Assembly (NCBI GenBank): GCA_965363755.1
Contig: CBDTVL010000007.1
Location: 1-39,259, forward strand
Source: JL08 sp965363755
GTDB lineage: Bacteria > Pseudomonadota > Alphaproteobacteria > Rhodobacterales > Rhodobacteraceae
Direction of reading: 5' to 3'
DNA: 39,259 bases
Positions within the stretch are counted from its first letter, which is position 1, and each line of letters opens with the position of its first letter. The notes beneath the pieces were generated by a model. The model worked only from the letters and a program-made list of their open reading frames with translations, had not been told where the DNA came from and searched no databases. Made by a program: the position numbers and the translations under genes. This document shows, one piece after another, positions 25,320 through 34,569 of this stretch.

Positions 25320-26402
25320 TCAGGCCTCTCCCAGCCAGCGTCTTGGATTGGTCTCGGCGATTGACCTGAAAACCTCTTCACCCAGAGAATCCCGCAATCG
25401 AATTGAAATCGCCTTTTCTGACAAGGACTCTTGCCGTGTCATATAAAAATCCGATCCAAACAATACCCTGTCGCGCATTGCCGGCTGACGCAGATAAAGA
25501 CGCAAGAGCGGAATGTGGTTATCGAACTTGAAGATTGTATATGACACATCTGTGTACAGGTTTGGATAGTCATCGCTGGCAATCATTTCCGCGATGCACG
25601 ACACCCAATTCTTTTTGCTCGCATCGGGATCGTCCGGATCACGCCCGTCCCGCAAATGTGATATCCAATCTGCATCGCCGCCAAAGTGGGCCAGGCAGAG
25701 GCGCAGATCGGGAAAAGCCTGCAATATCGGAATATAGGCGGCCGGTTCCGTGACAGCATCCTGCTGCTTCTGATCCCAACCTTTGTGATAAACTCCGCCG
25801 CGCGAGCAATGAGTCATGACAGGAATGTTCCGCTCGACACAATATGGATAGACTTCGTTCATCAGAACAGGATGGTCCGGAGCATAACCCAGTTTCGTAT
25901 AAAGCTTGAGGCCCCTGAACCCCAATTCATCAATGCAGCGCTTGAATTCAGCCACGCCGTCGGGGCGTTCGGGGTAGATCGTTGCGAAAGGAATGACCTG
26001 TCTGCCATAGTCCGGGTCTGCCGCCAACGCCGCCAGCGAGTCATGCTGTTGGTAAATATCTTCGCGTACCGGGCCGTGCCCAATTAACGCCATATCCATC
26101 GGCAACACCACAAAACGTGTGCTGCGTGGGTAGTAATGCAGCACCTCCCGAAAGATATCACGCTGCGTCGCGCGGCTTCCGGTGCGATGGAAATTCTCCA
26201 TCCGTTTCAAAAAGTCTGTGACTTTGTCCAACCAAAAAAAGCTGAACCCCCATCGCAGGAATCGCACCAAGAAAGGCAGATAGCGGAAGATCGACACAAT
26301 CGGGTACGGAAAATAGAGAGGGGCATGAGCGGTCGTAAAGGTGTGGACGTGACAATTGACAATGTCAGTGGAGGGAGCCACTTTGGCCTCTGGCTTTTTC
26401 AT
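25320..26402 (-). CDS. amidohydrolase-2 family protein
   Basis: A 360-residue TIM-barrel metal hydrolase. Metal ligands appear as HxH (His18, His20 in NCHVHTF), His198 in MTHCSRGG, His239 in LAHFGGDAD and Asp318 in FGSDFY, the set expected for amidohydrolase-2 (ACMSD-like decarboxylase/hydrolase) proteins. An unusual hydrophobic, aromatic-rich stretch at 30-57 (FPYPIVSIFRYLPFLVRFL) suggests membrane contact or a lid over a hydrophobic pocket. Substrate unknown. It lies 83 bases upstream of aroA on the same strand, without obvious pathway link. Confidence 0.82.
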   Translation of the reverse strand: MKKPEAKVAPSTDIVNCHVHTFTTAHAPLYFPYPIVSIFRYLPFLVRFLRWGFSFFWLDKVTDFLKRMENFHRTGSRATQRDIFREVLHYYPRSTRFVVLPMDMALIGHGPVREDIYQQHDSLAALAADPDYGRQVIPFATIYPERPDGVAEFKRCIDELGFRGLKLYTKLGYAPDHPVLMNEVYPYCVERNIPVMTHCSRGGVYHKGWDQKQQDAVTEPAAYIPILQAFPDLRLCLAHFGGDADWISHLRDGRDPDDPDASKKNWVSCIAEMIASDDYPNLYTDVSYTIFKFDNHIPLLRLYLRQPAMRDRVLFGSDFYMTRQESLSEKAISIRLRDSLGEEVFRSIAETNPRRWLGEA

Positions 26403-26473
26403 ACTGCACCTTTGAAAACGGGATCGCTCAAGAATGCAGCGAGCCTATCACACCTCAGCGCTCGTTAGAATGT

Positions 26474-27169
26474 TTAGCGGCGGCGGAAGGTCAGGTAGTG
26501 CGGTGGGCGCCCTTCCCGCAAAGCCTTTTGCTCATAACGAGTCGAAATCCAATCCTTCCACGGTTCGTGGATATCAGCATCATTCAAACGCTCGAAGCCA
26601 TGGCGCGGCACCTCTTTTAGCGTCTGGCGCACGTAATCAGATATATCTGTCGCCACGCGAAAAATTCCCCCGGGCTTTAAGACACGGGCCAAAGGTTCCA
26701 AATGTTCAGTCGTCACAAAACGGCGACGGTGGTGTCGGGTTTTTGGCCATGGATCAGGGTAGAGCAAAAATGCGCGCTCGATCGACGCGTCGCGCATGAC
26801 ATCAAACATATCTCGTACATCGCCGGGAAAGACACAGAGATTAGACACACCAGCTTTGCGAATCTTGCCCAGCAGCATCGCAACGCCGTTGATGTAAGGC
26901 TCGCACCCGATAATGCCTACATCCGGGTTCTGTGCCGCCTGATGAACCATATGTTCGCCGCCGCCAAAGCCGATTTCGAGCCACACGGGTTTGCTTCCAA
27001 ATCTGGCGTCCAGATCAAGCGGAGTGCGATCTGGATTCTGTTCCCAACTGACCGATCCGGGGGACAGATCCTCCAGATCCTGCTCAAGATAAAGCTTTTG
27101 ACTGTCACGCAAGTTCTGGCCCTTGAGACGGCCATAGAAATTGCGGTGAGGGCGGTTAGGGTGGGCCAT
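26474..27169 (-). CDS. trmB: tRNA (guanine-N7-)-methyltransferase
   Basis: A 231-residue class I SAM-dependent methyltransferase that makes m7G46 in tRNA. The SAM-binding turn is LEIGFGGGEHMVHQA, followed by IGCEPYINGV and the family hallmark LLYPDPWPKTRHHRRRF, with TDISDYV and a C-terminal TRYEQKALREG. The chosen start MAHPNRPHRNFYGR matches the family N-terminus; a TTG 75 bases upstream is possible but would add an unrelated segment. It lies 71 bases upstream of the amidohydrolase gene. Confidence 0.95.
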   Translation of the reverse strand: MAHPNRPHRNFYGRLKGQNLRDSQKLYLEQDLEDLSPGSVSWEQNPDRTPLDLDARFGSKPVWLEIGFGGGEHMVHQAAQNPDVGIIGCEPYINGVAMLLGKIRKAGVSNLCVFPGDVRDMFDVMRDASIERAFLLYPDPWPKTRHHRRRFVTTEHLEPLARVLKPGGIFRVATDISDYVRQTLKEVPRHGFERLNDADIHEPWKDWISTRYEQKALREGRPPHYLTFRRR

Positions 27170-27281
27170 GCGCCGGGGTTTACTGGTTGAGGTACCCTGA
27201 GGCAACGGCCCGAATGAACCTATCTGCTTCAGATCCCCTGACAAACATTAGATTGGCAATCAAAGGCGCCTGAAAAATAAA

Positions 27282-28340
27282 TCAGCGAATACGAGCTTCT
27301 GTTTTGTTGTCAAACAGCATCGCGCGCTCCACCGGGAAATTAATGCCAACCCTGTCACCAACTGCAGACCGCTCATCCCCGCGCTCTTCAACAATGATCT
27401 TTTCGCCGGAGTCCGACAAGAGATAGGCATAAGATACTCCGCCCAATGCTTCGGCCAAATCAACCGTATGGGTGTCTCCTTTGCGATCAATTTCAATATG
27501 TTCAGGACGAATACCCAAGCTGACCTGAGTGCCGGCCGCAGGAATCGCAACCGGTACTTTGAAACTGCCTTTAAGTGCAGGAACGTCGACGGCATCACCC
27601 TGACAGGTGCCCTCCAGAAAATTCATGGCAGGCGACCCTATGAAACCAGCCACAAACTTGTTGTCAGGGTTCCGGTACAGTTCCAACGGGGCCCCGACCT
27701 GCTCAATATATCCGGCGCGCAAAACCACAATCTTGTCCGCCAGCGTCATCGCCTCGACCTGATCATGGGTAACGTAGATCATCGTTGCACCGATCTCTTT
27801 ATGGAGACGCGCAATTTCTACACGCATTTCGACCCGAAGTTCCGCATCCAAGTTTGACAGTGGTTCATCAAACAAGAACACTTCGGGGCCGCGCACAATC
27901 GCGCGACCGATCGAAACGCGCTGGCGTTGCCCGCCAGACAGGGCGGCGGGTTTGCGCGACAGATAATCCTCAAGCTTGAGAATGCGCGTGGCCTCGGCAA
28001 CTTTTGCCTCGATTTCAGCCTTGGGAAACCCGTTCATTTTCAGGCCAAATCCCATATTATCCTTGACCGTCATATGCGGATAGAGCGCGTAAGTCTGAAA
28101 CACCATTGCCACACCGCGTTCAGCCGGATCCATTTTAGTGACGTCTCTGACTCCGATTTTCATATTACCTTCGGTGGTTTCCTCAAGACCAGCAACCATG
28201 CGCAACAAGGTGGATTTGCCGCAACCAGAGGGGCCAACAAAAACGCAAAATTCACCATCTTCGATTTCGAGGTTGATCCCATGGATGACCTGAATATCGC
28301 CGTAGCGTTTGATCACATTCTGTAGCTGTACGCCTGACAT
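27282..28340 (-). CDS. ABC transporter ATP-binding protein, MalK/UgpC type
   Basis: A 352-residue sugar-importer ATPase. Walker A GPSGCGKST is at about 38-46, the signature LSGGQRQRV at about 134, Walker B VFLFDEPLSNLDAELR and the H-loop VTHDQVEAMTLADKIVVL follow, and the C-terminal MOBE/TOBE regulatory domain runs from about 240. It energises CUT1 importers, here most likely the permease pair at 30666-32445. It is oddly placed: on the opposite strand, 14 bases after the IclR gene, so its expression follows the regulator and not the transporter. GGGGAG lies upstream of its ATG. Confidence 0.94.
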   Translation of the reverse strand: MSGVQLQNVIKRYGDIQVIHGINLEIEDGEFCVFVGPSGCGKSTLLRMVAGLEETTEGNMKIGVRDVTKMDPAERGVAMVFQTYALYPHMTVKDNMGFGLKMNGFPKAEIEAKVAEATRILKLEDYLSRKPAALSGGQRQRVSIGRAIVRGPEVFLFDEPLSNLDAELRVEMRVEIARLHKEIGATMIYVTHDQVEAMTLADKIVVLRAGYIEQVGAPLELYRNPDNKFVAGFIGSPAMNFLEGTCQGDAVDVPALKGSFKVPVAIPAAGTQVSLGIRPEHIEIDRKGDTHTVDLAEALGGVSYAYLLSDSGEKIIVEERGDERSAVGDRVGINFPVERAMLFDNKTEARIR

Positions 28341-28354
28341 TGCCTTATACTCCC

Positions 28355-29152
28355 CTATTTCGTTGGTTTTTGCTCAGATGGAAAACGCCAGTATTCAGCT
28401 TCGCTGGCGATTCTCTGAGTGGCTTCGCGCATTTGAGGCACAAGCTGTTCAAGTTGTTTCAAGGTTTTCGTCGTCGTGGAACTGGTAACAGAGATCGCTC
28501 CCATAGTGTGTTCGGCAGCCGTCAATATGGGAACCGCAACGCAAATGATGCCGGGCTCGTGTTCCTCGCGGTCAAACGCGTACCCACGTCCCCGAATAGC
28601 CTTCAACTCCGCACACAGCTCTTGCTCAGAGCAAAGCGTGCCCTGCGTAAACCGATGATAGGATTGCTGCGGGAGTATCCGATCAAGCTGAGCCTCAGGC
28701 AAATATGCCATCATCGCTTTGCCAACGCCTGTACAATAGGCCGGTCCAATTTTTCCGGCTTGCGAGAACATTTCCACAGGGTTTTTTGCATTGCGCTTGT
28801 CAACGTAAAGAACATGCGCGTTGTCAAGCTGGGCCAGATGGATCGTCTCGCCGATTTTCTCGCTCAAAGCATCCAGATATGGCCTTGCGACTGGGGCCAT
28901 CGATGACTGCGCCCATGCAGCATGTGCAAGACGCACCAATCGAACGCCAAGCGAATACGTCTGCTGTTTCGGGTCATAGCTCAGCATGCCCTCATTGGTC
29001 AGGTTCTGCAGAAATCGATACAAAGAGCCTTTTGGGAAGGAAGAGGTTGCCAGAATCTCGGTAAACCTAACGGGCCGCTCAAAGGCGGCAACGTCATCAA
29101 GAACGCTAAGAGCTTTGCCTACAGTGCCGGTCCCTTTGCGCTCGGGCAGCAT
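28355..29152 (-). CDS. IclR-family transcriptional regulator
   Basis: A 265-residue regulator with an N-terminal winged helix (about 10-70, GTVGKALSVLDDVAAFERPV, then FPKGSLYRFLQNL as recognition helix) and a C-terminal IclR effector domain (about 85-255) with the ligand-pocket segment GPAYCTGVGKAMMAYLPE. GGGAGGA lies before the ATG. It is divergent from the galactoside operon with 125 bases between the two starts, so it most likely controls that operon, perhaps with galactose, galactonate or a KDGal derivative as ligand (inference). Confidence 0.92.
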   Translation of the reverse strand: MLPERKGTGTVGKALSVLDDVAAFERPVRFTEILATSSFPKGSLYRFLQNLTNEGMLSYDPKQQTYSLGVRLVRLAHAAWAQSSMAPVARPYLDALSEKIGETIHLAQLDNAHVLYVDKRNAKNPVEMFSQAGKIGPAYCTGVGKAMMAYLPEAQLDRILPQQSYHRFTQGTLCSEQELCAELKAIRGRGYAFDREEHEPGIICVAVPILTAAEHTMGAISVTSSTTTKTLKQLEQLVPQMREATQRIASEAEYWRFPSEQKPTK

Positions 29153-29197
29153 GATTAGTCCTCCCTACCTCAACAGGCAAAGCCCACGAGGAAACTG

Positions 29198-29262
29198 TTG
29201 ACAGGCATAGGTCAGTTGTGTTCAGATTTCAATATCTAAAAATAAGTTTCACTATTTGGAAC
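29198..29262 (+). promoter_or_regulatory. divergent control region: -35-like hexamer and near-palindrome
   Basis: A perfect TTGACA (29198-29203) faces the binding-protein gene, but no good -10 lies 17 bases after it. Downstream, GTTTC (29246-29250) and GGAAC (29258-29262) are a one-mismatch inverted repeat with a 7-base spacer, nested against AAATA/TATTT (29240-29244 and 29253-29257). Their size is right for an IclR dimer and their place just before the ribosome binding site would suit repression. Confidence 0.4.
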
Positions 29263-29277
29263 AAAAGGGAGGACACT

Positions 29278-30543
29278 ATGCGTTCCACTATCAAGGCGTC
29301 TGTATCGGCGCTGGTCACCGGTGCCGTATTGGCGACCGGTGCATTTGCAGATGGCCACAGCGAACCGCTGACTGGCGATCTGAAGATTTTCTCGGACATG
29401 AGCAACCCTGCGCCACGTGCAGTGATGGAGGGCATGGTTGAGCGCTTTGGCGCCCTGAACCCCGACCTCAACATCGAGCTGACGATCATCGATCGCGAAG
29501 CCTATAAAACTCAGATCCGCAACTTTCTGACGGCAAATTCACCTGATGTGGCAAACTGGTATGCCGCCAACCGCATGCGCCCCTATGTAAACGCCGGGCT
29601 TTTTGAGGATGTATCCGACCTTTGGGAAGGCGACATCGGAACTGAACTGGCATCAACCAAAGGCGCGATGACAATTGATGGCAAACAATACGGCGTCCCC
29701 TACACCTATTATCAGTGGGGTGTTTATTACCGTCAGGACATCTTTGAGAAATATAGCCTGACCGCCCCTAAAACATGGGCCGAGGAATTGGCAAACTGCC
29801 AAGTTCTGCTGGACAACGGCGTCAAGTGTTACACCATCGGCAGCAAGTTCCTTTGGACAGCTGGTGGATGGTTTGACTACCTGAACATGCGCACAAACGG
29901 CTTTGATTTCCATATGGCACTTGCCAATGGTGAGGCCTCTTGGACAAGCGACGAAGTCCGCGCGACATTCGCAAACTGGCAGCAGTTGATCGACATGGGC
30001 GCGTTCATTGACAACCATCAGTCCTACAGCTGGCAGGAAGCGCTGCCATTCATGGTCAAAGGCGATGCTGCCGCCTATTTGATGGGTAACTTCGCCGTTG
30101 CACCTATGCGTGATGCTGGGCTGACAGATGATCAGATTGGATTCTATCAGTTTCCCGCCATCACTGAAGGCGTTGCCATGGCGGAAGACGCGCCAACGGA
30201 TACGTTTCACATCCCAACTGGTGCTGCGAACAAAGACAACGCACGCGCGTTCCTGAAGTTTGTTGCCTCAGCTGACAACCAGACGATTATCAACAGTGGC
30301 GCAGCCCTCGGTCAGCTTCCGGTCAACGCCAAAGCCAGTGTGGATGATGACGAGTTCCTGAACGCAGGCTTTGCCATGCTCTCGACGAACTCTCCTGGTG
30401 GCGTTGCGCAGTTCTTTGACCGCGACTTCCCGGCTGAAATGGCTGCAGCCGGTATGGAAGGTTTGCAGGAATTCATGGTTATACCTGGAAACCTTGAAGA
30501 CATTTTGCAGCGCCTTGAGGCCAAACGCAAAGCGCTCTACTAA
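29278..30543 (+). CDS. ABC transporter sugar-binding protein (CUT1, extracellular)
   Basis: A 421-residue periplasmic binding protein. The signal peptide is MRSTIKASVSALVTGAVLATGAFA with a cleavage site at AFA-D. The mature part has the bacterial solute-binding protein type 1 fold: NPDLNIELTIIDREAYKTQI, SPDVANWYAANRMRPYV, then PYTYYQWGVYYRQDIFEKY, with many aromatic residues that could stack on sugar rings. The start at 29278 has GGGAGGA upstream; a frame reaching 29218 would bury the signal. It captures the galactoside for the permeases at 30666 and 31597. A strong hairpin follows its stop. Confidence 0.93.
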   Translation: MRSTIKASVSALVTGAVLATGAFADGHSEPLTGDLKIFSDMSNPAPRAVMEGMVERFGALNPDLNIELTIIDREAYKTQIRNFLTANSPDVANWYAANRMRPYVNAGLFEDVSDLWEGDIGTELASTKGAMTIDGKQYGVPYTYYQWGVYYRQDIFEKYSLTAPKTWAEELANCQVLLDNGVKCYTIGSKFLWTAGGWFDYLNMRTNGFDFHMALANGEASWTSDEVRATFANWQQLIDMGAFIDNHQSYSWQEALPFMVKGDAAAYLMGNFAVAPMRDAGLTDDQIGFYQFPAITEGVAMAEDAPTDTFHIPTGAANKDNARAFLKFVASADNQTIINSGAALGQLPVNAKASVDDDEFLNAGFAMLSTNSPGGVAQFFDRDFPAEMAAAGMEGLQEFMVIPGNLEDILQRLEAKRKALY

Positions 30544-30550
30544 AACTATC

Positions 30551-30578
30551 ACGAGCGGGCATTTCAATGCCCGCTCGT
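30551..30578 (+). repeat. perfect 13-bp stem after the binding-protein gene
   Basis: ACGAGCGGGCATT and AATGCCCGCTCGT are perfect complements with only TC between (an effective stem of 10-11 bp with a 6-base loop). It begins eight bases after the stop. No T run follows, so it resembles the intercistronic stems that stabilise binding-protein mRNA or cause partial termination, giving more binding protein than permease. Confidence 0.8.
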
Positions 30579-30665
30579 CGCCCTTCCGTCAGCTCTTTCG
30601 CGTGGGGTTCTCGGACGCGCCGCGTAAACATTAAAACCGGCATCCCGCAGAAAATGAGGTAACCT

Positions 30666-31595
30666 ATGACCAGCACAGAAACGGCGCGGACTCCACGCCC
30701 GCCACAACAGCGGTCGTGGTTCAAACAAAACGAAATTGCGATCACACCTTGGCTGTTCCTCACGCCGGCAATTCTGTTCTTTCTGTTTTATGTCATCTTT
30801 CCGGTGTTCCAGAGCTTCAACCTGTCGCTTTATAAGTGGGACGGATTGGGTGAAGCCGAATTTATTGGTCTTCAAAACTATCAGGAACTGGCCGGAGACC
30901 GGGCGTTCGAGATATCTCTTTGGAACAACCTGAAATGGTTGGTACTCTACCTGCTCGCAATCCCGGCAGGTCTGTTCATCGCATTGTTTCTGAACCAGAC
31001 GGTTCCGGGAATGCGCCTTTATAAATCGCTGTTTTTCTTTCCTTTTGTGATCAGTCAGATTGTTGTTGGCCTGGTTTTCACCTGGTTCTATGATCCGACA
31101 TTTGGCATGTTGAACACCTTACTTGGCCTTGTCGGATTGGGGCCCATTAATGTTCTGGGCGATCCAACCTATGTGACCTACGGTATTATCGCCGCGGGCC
31201 TGTGGCCACAGACCGCCTATTGTATGATCCTGTACCTGACGGGCCTGAATGCAGTCGACCCTGAGCAAATCGAAGCGGCAAGGCTGGATGGTGCAAAGGG
31301 CTGGAAAATGCTGTGGTACGTGGTCATTCCACAACTCAAACCCGCGACATTTATTGCCTTTGTTGTAACCATCGTTGGTGCTTTGCGATCGTTTGATCTT
31401 ATTTCGATCATGACCAATGGCGGGCCATTTGGGTCTTCGCGGGTTCTGTCGTTTTACATGTTCGAAAAGGCGCTGTCCGAATACGGATTCCGCATGGGAT
31501 ACGGCGCGGCGATTGCCGTTGTATTGTTCCTGATCATGTTGGTGTTCATCGCCTACTTCCTGTGGTCGATGTATCAAGAAGAGAAGGGGCACTGA
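30666..31595 (+). CDS. ABC transporter permease, MalF/UgpA type
   Basis: A 309-residue inner-membrane subunit with six predicted helices; the first follows a polar N-terminus (AITPWLFLTPAILFFLFYVIF, about 30-50). The ATPase-coupling EAA loop is EAARLDGAKGWKMLWYVVIPQLKP (about 200-223, matching EAAxxDGAxxxxxFxxIxxP). It forms the channel with the next gene product. GAGG lies upstream of the ATG. The next permease starts one base after its stop. Confidence 0.94.
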   Translation: MTSTETARTPRPPQQRSWFKQNEIAITPWLFLTPAILFFLFYVIFPVFQSFNLSLYKWDGLGEAEFIGLQNYQELAGDRAFEISLWNNLKWLVLYLLAIPAGLFIALFLNQTVPGMRLYKSLFFFPFVISQIVVGLVFTWFYDPTFGMLNTLLGLVGLGPINVLGDPTYVTYGIIAAGLWPQTAYCMILYLTGLNAVDPEQIEAARLDGAKGWKMLWYVVIPQLKPATFIAFVVTIVGALRSFDLISIMTNGGPFGSSRVLSFYMFEKALSEYGFRMGYGAAIAVVLFLIMLVFIAYFLWSMYQEEKGH

Positions 31596-31596
31596 G

Positions 31597-32445
31597 ATGT
31601 TTCCGAGACCTATCGAAAAATCTTCCCACGCCATGCAAATGGCCTATCGCGGAATGATCCCGGTGGCCTTGATCCTGTGGCTGTTGCCGCTGCTCGCCGT
31701 TGCCATGTTCTCGATCAAACCTGAGGCAGACTTTACAGCGGGCAATTATTGGACCTTACCGTCGTCTTTTGCGGGCATATCCAACTACGGTCGGGTGTTC
31801 TTTGAATCCGAAATGCCTCGCTATATGTTGAATTCAATCCTGATCACGGTGCCAACGGCGATTGGCGCAGTTGCGCTGTCCTGCATGGCCGGTTTTGCGC
31901 TGGGTATTTACAGCTTCAAGACGAACCTGCTGATTTTCTTTATCTTCGTTGCCGGGAACTTTGTACCGTTTCAAATCCTGATGGTGCCGGTACGTGACCT
32001 CACGTTGGACATGGGGCTTTACAACACCAAGACCGGTCTTGTTTTGTTTCACATCGCATTCCAGACCGGGTTTTGCACCTTGTTCATGCGCAACTTCATC
32101 AAGGCGCTGCCGCATGCCCTTATCGAAGCGGCGCGGGTGGAAGGTGTCGCGGAATGGAAGATTTTCTGGTACGTCGTACTGCCGCTGATGAAACCGGCGA
32201 TTGCAGCGCTGATGGTGCTGATATTCACTTTCATCTGGAATGACTATTTTTGGGCGGTTGTCTTGACCCAAGGTGCCGAGTCACAACCTGTCACCGCTGG
32301 GATCACGTCGTTCAATGCGCAGTATCGGGCCGCTTATCATCTGATGAGCGCTGGCGCGATTGTGGCGGCCTTGCCACCGGTGGCGATGTTCTTCCTGATG
32401 CAGAAACACTTCATCGCGGGCCTGACATTGGGTGCCGTGAAGTAA
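31597..32445 (+). CDS. ABC transporter permease, MalG/UgpE type
   Basis: A 282-residue permease with six predicted helices and the EAA loop EAARVEGVAEWKIFWYVVLP (about 176-195). The C-terminus (FLMQKHFIAGLTLGAVK) is the MalG-type ending that contacts the ATPase. It follows the MalF-type gene by one base. The last base of its TAA is the first base of the ATG of the alpha-galactosidase gene, so translation is coupled. Confidence 0.94.
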   Translation: MFPRPIEKSSHAMQMAYRGMIPVALILWLLPLLAVAMFSIKPEADFTAGNYWTLPSSFAGISNYGRVFFESEMPRYMLNSILITVPTAIGAVALSCMAGFALGIYSFKTNLLIFFIFVAGNFVPFQILMVPVRDLTLDMGLYNTKTGLVLFHIAFQTGFCTLFMRNFIKALPHALIEAARVEGVAEWKIFWYVVLPLMKPAIAALMVLIFTFIWNDYFWAVVLTQGAESQPVTAGITSFNAQYRAAYHLMSAGAIVAALPPVAMFFLMQKHFIAGLTLGAVK

Positions 32446-34529
32446 TGAGGCAATGCTGGCGAATTGATGACGAGCGCCAGACTCTGGTGCTCGCATCCCT
32501 TGGCAAGAGGGTGCCTCAGGTTGTCTACTGGGGCCCACCGCTGCCAAAAGGTGAAGACCTGGACGTTATTGGCGCTGCATATGCGATCGACGTCACCGGT
32601 GGCATGCTGGACGAACATGCCGACCTTTCTTTGTGCCCCGAAGCCAGCAGATCCTTTCCCGGTCAACCCGGTCTGATCCTAAGAGACACCGATGGCACAC
32701 CTTTGCTGCCACAGTTCAAGCTGTTGACAGTAGAAAATGGCGGGACTGAAATCCGCATAAGCTGCGAAGACGCTGAAAACGCGCTGACCTACAACGCCCA
32801 TATTGCACTGGACCCTGAGACCCATGTGATTGTGTTGAAATCATCGATACAGTCTGAGCGACCAACCCATCTGCACTGGCTGGCAGCACCAGTGCTCCCT
32901 GCCCCACAGCATTCCGACGAGATGATCGACGTTGCCGGCCGGTGGTGCGGAGAATTCCAGTTGAATACGACCCCTTGGTCACCGGGCATCCGATACCGCG
33001 AAAACCGGACCGGTCGCACGGGCCATGAACATTTTCCCGGCCTCATTATCCCATGCCGAGGAGCGACCAATACGCAGGGCGAAGCTTATGCCTTTCATTA
33101 TGGCTGGTCTGGCGGCCACCGAATGATCGCGGAAGAACTGCCTGACGGGCGGCGCCAGATACAATTTGGCCACGCCGCGCGCATGGAAACCCAATCTGCC
33201 ACCGAGTTTCACTCGGCGCCACTTTATGCCGTTTACTCGTCCGATGGCCTCAATGGCTGCGCCGTCTCGTTTCAAAGACATGTACGGGATCGAATTGTCA
33301 CATGGACGCAACCGGACAAACCAAGACCGGTCCACTACAACTGTTGGGAAGCAGTGTATTTCGACCATAAGCTGCCGGTTCTGATGGATATTGCCACCCG
33401 CGCCGCAGACTTGGGCGCCGAGCGGTTTGTTCTTGATGATGGTTGGTTTGGCACCCGCGATGACGACACAAAGGCGCTGTCGGACTGGGAGGTTGATCCA
33501 CGCAAGTACCCAGACGGGTTAGATCCTCTGATCCGCCATGTGCACGGTTTGGGAATGACCTTCGGCATCTGGTTTGAGCCCGAAATGATCAACCCGGATT
33601 CTGACATCCACCGGGCCCATCCAGAGTGGGCCTTGGGCAGCGAAGACCAGATTTTGGGGCGCAACCAAAAGGCGCTGAACATGGCTCTGCCTGATGTACA
33701 CGCGTTTCTATATGATCGTATATCCAGCATTCTCAGCGACCATGAGATCGATTATATCAAATGGGACCACAATCGGGTCTTACCGGCCCCTGATGCCAGC
33801 CAGACGCGCGGGTCATATGCTTTGATTGACGCGTTGCGACAGGCCTATCCACGGGTAGAAATCGAAAGCTGCGCCTCCGGGGGAGGTCGCATTGATTTTG
33901 GCATTCTGTCGCGCACCCAACGGGTCTGGCTTTCAGATTCAAATGACGCGCTGGAGCGTCTCAGAATGCAGGCAGGCGCTGCGTTGTTCCTGCCCGCGGC
34001 AATTACCGGTTCTCACGTCGGACCGCGTGTTTGTCATACCTCTGGCCGGACCCTCGACATTGCGTTCCGGGCTTGGGTTGCAGCCCAAAGACACATGGGG
34101 TTCGAAATGGATCCCCGAGAATTGACTCAGCACGAAATTGAAGTGTTGAAAGACGTGACCAGCTGGTGGAAGAAAAACCGAAACTGGATGATGGCCGCCG
34201 ACATTCTGAGGCTCGACAGTGCAGATCCATCGGTTGTTGCAGAGCAGCAAAACGCACGCGACGGTCACCGTTTTGTTGTGTTCGCAGGCCAGGCCGACAC
34301 GTCATCGCAAATATCGCCGCGCCCGCTTCGGCTCACGCGTCTTGACCCAACTGGCATGTACCGCATCAGCCTTGCTAATCGTGCATCGGCGATCAAACAC
34401 AGCCGCGGCCATCAAGTCTTGAAAACCGAAGATATTGAGCTTTCTGGCACCTATCTCATGCATCACGGGATCACGCTACCATGCTCTTATCCGCAATCGA
34501 TGTGGGTGATCGAAGGCAAAAGTCTATGA
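32445..34529 (+). CDS. alpha-galactosidase, glycoside hydrolase family 36
   Basis: A 694-residue enzyme releasing terminal alpha-D-galactose. The N-terminal beta-sandwich (to about 290) is followed by the TIM barrel with PVHYNCWEAVYFDH, RFVLDDGWFGTRDDD, GIWFEPEMIN, YIKWDHNR (nucleophile Asp441), ESCASGGGR and VWLSDSNDALERLR (acid/base Asp498). These are the GH36 signatures; GH27 lacks the long N-terminus. No signal peptide, so it is cytoplasmic and acts on imported oligosaccharide. The frame is open to 32250, but the start at 32445 (TAATG) is natural and matches family length. Confidence 0.94.
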   Translation: MRQCWRIDDERQTLVLASLGKRVPQVVYWGPPLPKGEDLDVIGAAYAIDVTGGMLDEHADLSLCPEASRSFPGQPGLILRDTDGTPLLPQFKLLTVENGGTEIRISCEDAENALTYNAHIALDPETHVIVLKSSIQSERPTHLHWLAAPVLPAPQHSDEMIDVAGRWCGEFQLNTTPWSPGIRYRENRTGRTGHEHFPGLIIPCRGATNTQGEAYAFHYGWSGGHRMIAEELPDGRRQIQFGHAARMETQSATEFHSAPLYAVYSSDGLNGCAVSFQRHVRDRIVTWTQPDKPRPVHYNCWEAVYFDHKLPVLMDIATRAADLGAERFVLDDGWFGTRDDDTKALSDWEVDPRKYPDGLDPLIRHVHGLGMTFGIWFEPEMINPDSDIHRAHPEWALGSEDQILGRNQKALNMALPDVHAFLYDRISSILSDHEIDYIKWDHNRVLPAPDASQTRGSYALIDALRQAYPRVEIESCASGGGRIDFGILSRTQRVWLSDSNDALERLRMQAGAALFLPAAITGSHVGPRVCHTSGRTLDIAFRAWVAAQRHMGFEMDPRELTQHEIEVLKDVTSWWKKNRNWMMAADILRLDSADPSVVAEQQNARDGHRFVVFAGQADTSSQISPRPLRLTRLDPTGMYRISLANRASAIKHSRGHQVLKTEDIELSGTYLMHHGITLPCSYPQSMWVIEGKSL

Positions 34530-34569
34530 TCAGGCAACCAAACAGATTTTTCAAAAGGGAGCACAGTTC

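Noticed and set aside
32250..32444. Upstream extension of the alpha-galactosidase frame
   Set aside because: It lies wholly in the MalG-type permease gene in another frame; the TAATG start gives the family length.
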